DNA of 33,367 bases from contig JABITN010000153.1 in NCBI GenBank assembly GCA_018700525.1, forward strand, positions 1 to 33,367, given 5' to 3'. The position numbers and the translations under genes are program-made. Below the pieces are notes generated by a model. It saw only the letters and a list, made by a program, of their open reading frames with translations, made no database searches and was not told the origin of the DNA. Below, piece after piece: positions 28,500-33,367 of the stretch. This stretch comes from Opitutales bacterium (GTDB lineage Bacteria; Verrucomicrobiota; Verrucomicrobiia; Opitutales; Opitutaceae). Position 1 is the stretch's first letter. The number at the start of each line of letters is the position of its first letter.

Positions 28500-29780
28500 T
28501 TAGACGCGTCGGCGAATATCTCCCCCATCGCCAGGAACCGGAACGACGTTCTCAGGCGGTAGAACAACTACGCCTTTTTCAAAGTGCTCCGGCTGAACGC
28601 TGACTTTCAAGTCATAGAATTCCGATTTAGGATTCTCCATCAGATCGCTAAAACGAACGTACTTTCCTGTGTACGCAGCATATCGACCCATAATCGCAGC
28701 CGCAGTTGATTCAGCGATCTGACGGGCTTCGTTCATCGGATTACCGCTTCGAGCGCTTTTTATCCAATTTATCAATCCCTGTAAGTTTCCATCTTTATCC
28801 ATTACGTCGAACTTAGGGATCGATACATCGACACCTTTCAGCTTTCCGCCGCCTTGGACTTCACCCTTCGATCCACGGAAAAATTCTCCGACTCGTGGAT
28901 ACGTACCGCTAATTTGGCGACACTGACTGTGAATATGCACGCCGTCTCCGTAGTCTAAATCCAAGCTGAAAAAATCGTAATTATTGCCTGACTCGCGACG
29001 AGCCCGTCCGCCAAAGCCAATTGCCGATTCTGGCGTTCTGCCCAAGTACCAATTGGCTACGTCAATATTATGGACATGCTGTTCGCCAAGATGATCTCCC
29101 GACATCTGATGCCAGTTCAACCAGTTGCGAGCGAGATAATCCGCATCGCTCCAGCTCTTTTGGCGTTCCCAAATCCAAGGTACCGTACCATTCCAGCTGA
29201 CTGTCCCGCCAAGAATTTCGCCTATCGCTCCATTCTCGATCTTCGCGGCATTCTCCATGTATCCGACCGTGTGACGGCGTTGGGTTCCCGCCAAGATGGC
29301 CAAGCCCTTTTTCTTTGCACGCTCACCAGCCTCGATAACTTTTCGGCAACCAGGAGCATCCACCGCTACCGGCTTTTGCATCAAAACATGCTTTCCCGCT
29401 TCGACCAGCATCTCCAAGTGCTGAGGCCTGAAAACCGGCGGCGTGATTAACATGACAAAATCCGCATCCGACTCGGCTACCTTTTGGTATGCATCCCAAC
29501 CGACGATACAGCGACTCCGGTCGACTCCGTACTTGTCCGCCTGTTCGAAAGCCTTGTCCTCAAAGGCATCAGCCAAAGCAACAAAATCTGCTTCCAAGCC
29601 CAACATCTTGCAGGCCTTGATAAAATTCGGGATATCCCGATTCGATCGACCACCGCAACCAATGGTAGCCACTTTGATTTTTTTGTTCTTCGAGGCTGCT
29701 ACGCCTGTTGTTGAGAGCAGCGAAGCCGCAGCCAATGAAGTAGCCGCCGTTTGTACGAATTTGCGTCTGGAAACTGTCAT
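28500..29780 (-). CDS. Gfo/Idh/MocA family oxidoreductase with Tat signal
   Basis: The 426-residue protein begins with a twin-arginine signal (SRRKFVQTAATSLAAASLLS) and a likely cut near GVAA-SKN. Mature sequence has the NAD(P)-binding KVATIGCGGRS, the strand FVALADAF and the catalytic-region AGKHVLMQKPVA with Lys136, replacing the usual EKP by QKP. The second domain contains NWHQMSGDHLGEQHVHNIDVANWYLG, typical of the large exported Gfo/Idh/MocA paralogue group in Planctomycetota and Verrucomicrobiota. Export through Tat fits a cofactor bound before translocation. The sugar or inositol substrate is unknown. Two dyads upstream suggest regulation. Confidence 0.93.
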   Translation of the reverse strand: MTVSRRKFVQTAATSLAAASLLSTTGVAASKNKKIKVATIGCGGRSNRDIPNFIKACKMLGLEADFVALADAFEDKAFEQADKYGVDRSRCIVGWDAYQKVAESDADFVMLITPPVFRPQHLEMLVEAGKHVLMQKPVAVDAPGCRKVIEAGERAKKKGLAILAGTQRRHTVGYMENAAKIENGAIGEILGGTVSWNGTVPWIWERQKSWSDADYLARNWLNWHQMSGDHLGEQHVHNIDVANWYLGRTPESAIGFGGRARRESGNNYDFFSLDLDYGDGVHIHSQCRQISGTYPRVGEFFRGSKGEVQGGGKLKGVDVSIPKFDVMDKDGNLQGLINWIKSARSGNPMNEARQIAESTAAAIMGRYAAYTGKYVRFSDLMENPKSEFYDLKVSVQPEHFEKGVVVLPPENVVPVPGDGGDIRRRV

Positions 29781-29859
29781 AAGAATTTCGATTATTAAGG
29801 GTTAACGATCGATCATGAACGCCATAAAAAGTACGTTCCATAATGACGTTCGAAACGCG

Positions 29860-29889
29860 ATTAAAGGCTAACGCACACCATATTGTCCA
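29860..29889 (-). promoter_or_regulatory. Candidate promoter of the Gfo/Idh/MocA gene
   Basis: On the minus strand, TGGACA (29884-29889) and TTTAAT (29860-29865) are separated by 18 nt, a moderate sigma-70 match. The predicted start is about 70 nt before the ATG at 29780. The two dyads at 29894-29908 and 29927-29940 are immediately upstream. Confidence 0.4.
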
Positions 29890-29893
29890 GTCA

Positions 29894-29940
29894 GGATCAC
29901 ACTGATCCATCCCCTGACCTTATAAATTACAACGTTGTAA
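29894..29940. promoter_or_regulatory. Two operator-like inverted repeats
   Basis: GGATCA-CAC-TGATCC (29894-29908) and the perfect 14-bp palindrome TTACAACGTTGTAA (29927-29940) lie in the 207-nt gap between the Gfo/Idh/MocA gene and the MBL gene. The first is embedded in a wider dyad, GTCAGG...CCTGAC (29890-29917). An even-length palindrome with a central CG is the common design of LacI/GalR-family operators. The likely target is the Gfo/Idh/MocA gene; the MBL gene ends here rather than starts. Confidence 0.5.
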
Positions 29941-29987
29941 CTTTAGCGGTCGAACTTCCCATTCGCAAGTTTGTCTCTCGCCGTAAT

Positions 29988-30803
29988 CTAAACGCAAAAG
30001 CAATTCATGCTCTTCTCTTGAACTACGGTCGTCAAAGGCCCGTGTCCCGAGGCTATGATCGTATCGTCGGGAAGACTAAGAATTCTCTTCAAGCTTTCCA
30101 TCCCCTGATCATAAGACACGTTTGCCCCGCCCATCGAACCAGCGAATATCGCATCGCCCGCAATCGCGAAAGAACGACTCAATCCCTTGACGACAAAGGT
30201 TCCTCCCCCAGGCGTGTGCCCAGGCGTATTGAACATTTCGATGCGTAAGCGTCCGATATTCTCTTCAAAACCTTCGTCAACCTTCTCAGTCTCGAAAGCC
30301 ACGTCCGGCTCCAATCGACTCATTACCGTGCTGGCTCCTGTCGCTTTCATTATCTCACTCGCTCCTTCGATATGATCTCCATGCGAATGCGTGAGGTACA
30401 AACGTCTCAATTTCAATCCAAGTAGATCGATCCGTTGCAACATAGCCGTCGCATCTGTTCCCGTATCGAATGCTATCGCTTCGCGCGTAGCCTCATCCCA
30501 AAGCAAATAAGCATTTACATGCATACTATAAAATGGCGTCGCGATGAGTTCGAAACCTATCACTGATTCCGGCTGAGTCGGATACCATTCGTTCTTCCCA
30601 ATCGTAATCAAAGCAGGAACATTCAATTTAAGAGCCTTACCCAATCCGCCAACAGTAGTTTCATTAAAATCTCCGCGGCGCACCTTGCGAATCCGTTCCT
30701 CCGTCACTCCAGTTCGTTCCGACAAGGTTTCGGTCGTAATACCTTGGCCCTTTTGAGCTTTCCCAATCACATCGTTAAAATCATCCTCTACCGGTAATTT
30801 CAT
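29988..30803 (-). CDS. Metallo-beta-lactamase-fold hydrolase with N-terminal helix-turn-helix
   Basis: The 271-residue protein joins an XRE-like helix-turn-helix (about 1-65; GITTETLSERTGVTEERIRKVRR in part) to a metallo-beta-lactamase-fold domain (about 80-262). Metal ligands are complete: His139, His141, Asp143 and His144 in THSHGDHIEG, His196 in TPGHTPGG, Asp217 in AGDAIF and His254 in SGHGPLT. The arrangement THSHGDH plus TPGHTPG resembles glyoxalase II-like hydrolases. No signal peptide, so it is cytoplasmic. The fusion suggests either a metabolite-responsive repressor or a hydrolase with an oligomerising helical cap. AAAGG precedes the ATG by 3 nt. The substrate is unknown. Confidence 0.88.
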   Translation of the reverse strand: MKLPVEDDFNDVIGKAQKGQGITTETLSERTGVTEERIRKVRRGDFNETTVGGLGKALKLNVPALITIGKNEWYPTQPESVIGFELIATPFYSMHVNAYLLWDEATREAIAFDTGTDATAMLQRIDLLGLKLRRLYLTHSHGDHIEGASEIMKATGASTVMSRLEPDVAFETEKVDEGFEENIGRLRIEMFNTPGHTPGGGTFVVKGLSRSFAIAGDAIFAGSMGGANVSYDQGMESLKRILSLPDDTIIASGHGPLTTVVQEKSMNCFCV

Positions 30804-30951
30804 TAGCCTTTCTTTTTTAGATTCCCCCGCCAGACGCGAACCAATTCGGCTTTTTCGCAGAAGATCGACTAACTATTTCCATCGCAAAAAATCGAGATAG
30901 GTTAACTTCGAGACACTATTAAAGGTCGTATTCGACTCACCAAACCGTCCT

Positions 30952-33102
30952 TTAATACTTGGGAAGCGCGAAGCAATAGTAGCTATCGCCGGACCGGGTT
31001 TGTAGTTTGCCTCCGCCGCCCCCTGCGATGACGACGTGTTGACGCCCATTAATTTCAAAGGTCGCAGGCGTAGAATATCCAGCACCTTCCATCTGATACT
31101 GCCAAAGCTGTTCTCCCGTTTCCTTATCGAATGCTCTAAAACGTTCGTCCTTCGTGGCCCCTATAAACACAAGGCCTCCGGCCGTTACAACCGGACCTCC
31201 AATATTAAATGTCCCCGTTGGCTCGAAGCCTTGCGCCTCCAAATCTGGATACGTTCCCAATGGTACCTGCCAACGAATTTCTCCACTGTTTAAGTCAATC
31301 GCATTAAGCGTTCCCCAAGGTCGCTTGTTTATCGGATATCCATTCGAGTCATGGAAATCATGATGCCCAGTACTCACCCAAGGAATATCACCAGACCAGG
31401 TAAAGTCCACGTCCTCGGTTGCCACTCGCTCATCGCTGTCGCGGTCGAACAAAAACGTTGTCACCGCCCGTTTCTCGATTTCGGAAAACGCCGCGAACGA
31501 TGGCATCTGCCCTTTCCCTTCATTAATGAGGTCCAAAACGCTCTCGCGCGTTGAGCGCAATGCAACCGTCAGCAGATCCGGCAACAGCTGACCTTCAACT
31601 GAAACACTAGTATTCTGCCCATGGCAATTCGAACAAGTCGCTTGATAGATTTGTTTTCCCAGATCCGACAAACGAATATCATCATCAACTTTTGCTTCCT
31701 TCATCGATATCCATTCAGCTTCGTTGCTCGCATTGATGTACAACAAAGCGCTTTCCGGATCGAAAGCAGCTCCCGGCCATTCCGATCCACCATTGAACTG
31801 CGGCAGCATCACCAACTTCTCGATGCCTGGAGGCGAAAACAGTTCGCCCATTTCCATTTCCTTCAATTGCTCCAGAACATTCGCTCGCGAATCATCCGAT
31901 AAATCCGTAACGTCGTCCAACGAAAACCCCTGCATGGCATAAGCAGGCGGTTTCAAGGGGAAAGGTTGAGTCGGCGAACTTGCTTCGCCTGGAATCACAG
32001 ACTGAGGAACCGGTCGTTCTTCGACACCGAAGATCGGTTCGCCCGTTCCTCGGTCCAATACAAACAAATGCCCCATCTTCGTCGGCTGCGCCAAAGCGTC
32101 AATTTGGCGCCCGTCTTTTTCAATCGTAACCAAAGTTGGAGCCGTTGGCAGATCGAAGTCCCAGACATCGTGATGCACTGTTTGAAAATGCCATACGCGC
32201 TCGCCAGTAGCCGCGTCCAAAGCAAGTACGCAATTAGCGAAAAGATTATCCCCCACTCGATTACCACCCCAGTGGTCATAAGATGCGGAACCCGTGCCCA
32301 TAAAGACGATCCCTCGCTCCGAGTCCAAAGTCAGGCCTCCCCAAGCATTAGCCCCGCCAACAACCTGATACGAATCCGGTGCCCACGTTTCATATCCAAT
32401 CTCTCCAGGATGCGGCACGGTATGAAAAATCCACCGACGCTCGCCTGTACGCACATCGAATGCTCGAACGTGACCCGGAGCTCCCTGATTCGGTCCCTCG
32501 CCAACGCTGGTTCCCAAGATGATCAGATCCTTATAAACAATCCCTGGGGCTCGAGACGAAACGGTACGTGAGATGCCGTCCCCATCCAGACCTACTCGCA
32601 AATCAATTTTCCCGCCAACGCCAAACGATTCGACCAGTTTTCCGGTCTGGGCATTCAAGCAATAATAATGAATGCCAGCCCCATAGTAAATACGCTCGTC
32701 GTCGCTATCTTCCCAATACACAAAGCCGCGCGTGTTTCCCGATCCACTACGACCTTCCCAAGGATCGAAACTCCAGATCTGCTCACCCGTATCCGCATTT
32801 AGAGCAATCGCTTTTTGTCCCGGCGTCGACACGAACATAACTCCATCCGCCACGATCGGGTTGAACTGCATTGTCGAACGTTTCCCTGGCTTCATATCCG
32901 TAACCCGAAAACGCCACACCAACTCCAGCTCTTGCACATTCGAACGATTGATTTGGTCCAAGCTCGAATATTTCGTACTGCCCAGGTCGCCTCCATAAAC
33001 CTGCCACTCGCGATCGCTGTTCCGCGGATTCTCTTCTGCTCCTAACGATTCAGCGAAAGCAATAGTTAGCCACAATACACCAAACAAGTAGGGTCTCTGC
33101 AT
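30952..33102 (-). CDS. Secreted PQQ-dependent dehydrogenase with inserted cytochrome c domain
   Basis: The roughly 716-residue quinoprotein starts with a Sec signal (MQRPYLFGVLWLTIAFAE, likely cut after SLGA). The beta-propeller opens WQVYGGDLGSTKYSSLDQIN and includes W-motif blades such as ALNADTGEQIWSFDPW and ALDAATGERVWHFQ. A cytochrome c domain with haem motif CSNCH (Cys490, Cys493, His494) and a possible Met ligand in GKGQMPSF interrupts the propeller. The last blades follow (NIGGPVVTAGGLVFIGATKD). Periplasmic oxidation of an alcohol or aldose with electrons passed to the haem is expected. I prefer the ATG at 33102; the frame opens upstream with ATG 33138 and GTG 33153, but these add an acidic stretch before the signal. 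Confidence 0.93.
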   Translation of the reverse strand: MQRPYLFGVLWLTIAFAESLGAEENPRNSDREWQVYGGDLGSTKYSSLDQINRSNVQELELVWRFRVTDMKPGKRSTMQFNPIVADGVMFVSTPGQKAIALNADTGEQIWSFDPWEGRSGSGNTRGFVYWEDSDDERIYYGAGIHYYCLNAQTGKLVESFGVGGKIDLRVGLDGDGISRTVSSRAPGIVYKDLIILGTSVGEGPNQGAPGHVRAFDVRTGERRWIFHTVPHPGEIGYETWAPDSYQVVGGANAWGGLTLDSERGIVFMGTGSASYDHWGGNRVGDNLFANCVLALDAATGERVWHFQTVHHDVWDFDLPTAPTLVTIEKDGRQIDALAQPTKMGHLFVLDRGTGEPIFGVEERPVPQSVIPGEASSPTQPFPLKPPAYAMQGFSLDDVTDLSDDSRANVLEQLKEMEMGELFSPPGIEKLVMLPQFNGGSEWPGAAFDPESALLYINASNEAEWISMKEAKVDDDIRLSDLGKQIYQATCSNCHGQNTSVSVEGQLLPDLLTVALRSTRESVLDLINEGKGQMPSFAAFSEIEKRAVTTFLFDRDSDERVATEDVDFTWSGDIPWVSTGHHDFHDSNGYPINKRPWGTLNAIDLNSGEIRWQVPLGTYPDLEAQGFEPTGTFNIGGPVVTAGGLVFIGATKDERFRAFDKETGEQLWQYQMEGAGYSTPATFEINGRQHVVIAGGGGGKLQTRSGDSYYCFALPKY

Positions 33103-33142
33103 AAACGGATTGAACAACCACTCGCATGAAACGTCCATTCTT

Positions 33143-33170
33143 AATCTAAACACGGTGTATCCATTTACAA
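33143..33170 (-). promoter_or_regulatory. Candidate promoter of the PQQ dehydrogenase gene
   Basis: On the minus strand, TTGTAA (33165-33170) and TAGATT (33143-33148) are 16 nt apart. Predicted transcription start is near 33136, which would exclude the upstream ATG at 33138 and supports the 33102 start. The -35 box overlaps the T run of the preceding terminator. Confidence 0.35.
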
Positions 33171-33197
33171 AAAAACGCCGCTTCGAAAAGCGACGCT
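33169..33197 (-). terminator. Terminator of the RND permease gene
   Basis: On the minus strand CGTCGCTT pairs with AAGCGGCG (one G-T pair) around a stable TTCG tetraloop, followed by seven T. It lies about 25 nt after the permease stop codon. Confidence 0.88.
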
Positions 33198-33220
33198 TTG
33201 AAAGTCATAAACGCGTTCTA

Positions 33221-33367
33221 TCAGGAGCCCACTTCAGCTGGAACCAATTCTTCCTCGTCATGATCCACCCGTTCGATCGGCTTATCATACAACTTACAGA
33301 ACAAGATCCTAATATCTTCGAAAATCAAAGTTATCACAGGCACGAGGACCAAGGTGATGGCAGTTGC
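33221..33367 (-). CDS. RND-family efflux permease, C-terminus (partial)
   Basis: The last 48 residues of a minus-strand gene enter from the right edge. The sequence ATAITLVLVPVITLIFEDIR matches the last membrane helix and the start of the cytoplasmic tail of AcrB/HAE1-type RND transporters (TLxxVPVxYxLFED-type motif). It ends with an acidic tail, DHDEEELVPAEVGS, then TGA. RND permeases export drugs, metals or lipids using the proton gradient; the substrate class cannot be read from this fragment. A strong terminator follows, so it is not co-transcribed with the PQQ dehydrogenase. Confidence 0.8.
   Translation of the reverse strand, partial: ATAITLVLVPVITLIFEDIRILFCKLYDKPIERVDHDEEELVPAEVGS

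Overview
The window is a compact chromosomal stretch of a Gram-negative bacterium with roughly 50% GC, carrying about 29 protein genes, one tRNA gene and no mobile element, CRISPR array or rRNA. The gene set fits the Verrucomicrobiota, probably an Opitutae-like lineage: a Tat-exported Gfo/Idh/MocA oxidoreductase, a secreted quinoprotein dehydrogenase with an inserted cytochrome c domain, a PhoX-type Tat lipoprotein and a TonB-like protein. This placement is an inference from gene content; no phylogenetic marker was compared. Almost none of the genes has a recognisable Shine-Dalgarno (SD) sequence.

Layout. 1-305: tail of a possible CDS, then tRNA-Ser(GCU) on the minus strand with its terminator. 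470-3161: an Ala-rich coiled-coil membrane protein, a methyltransferase (minus), the ribosomal pair rplU-rpmA, and a small tail-anchored protein. 3194-6183 (minus): ketosynthase, acyl carrier protein and a CrtI-like FAD oxidoreductase, a small lipid or polyene cluster. 6268-8564: galE, a NarL-type response regulator and, convergent to it, a histidine phosphotransfer (HPt) protein that is co-transcribed with recR. 8567-10513 (minus): recR, ybaB and a Rossmann-fold dehydrogenase. 10583-13656 (plus): DJ-1/PfpI protein, flavin disulfide reductase and M42 aminopeptidase, a likely operon. 13664-15429 (minus): maf followed by a TonB-like protein with an acidic linker. 15697-18624 (plus): nadE-hemL. 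Then tatC (minus), ppdK and hflX (plus).

24270-33367 is the exported and catabolic part: PhoX-family Tat lipoprotein, a secreted beta-propeller protein, an ABC-F ATPase, a Tat-dependent Gfo/Idh/MocA oxidoreductase with two operator-like dyads upstream, a metallo-beta-lactamase (MBL)-fold hydrolase fused to a helix-turn-helix domain, a PQQ dehydrogenase/cytochrome c protein, and the C-terminus of an RND efflux permease at the right edge.

Most interesting points: a 16-codon ORF with the only textbook GGAGG ribosome site I found ahead of an ORF start here, ending 2 nt before ppdK; the KAS-ACP-CrtI-like triplet, split by an internal terminator; the HTH-MBL fusion; a LacI-like palindrome ahead of the Gfo/Idh gene; a bidirectional terminator whose loop holds the stop codon of the methyltransferase gene; and an HPt gene 2 nt downstream of recR, convergent with a response regulator.
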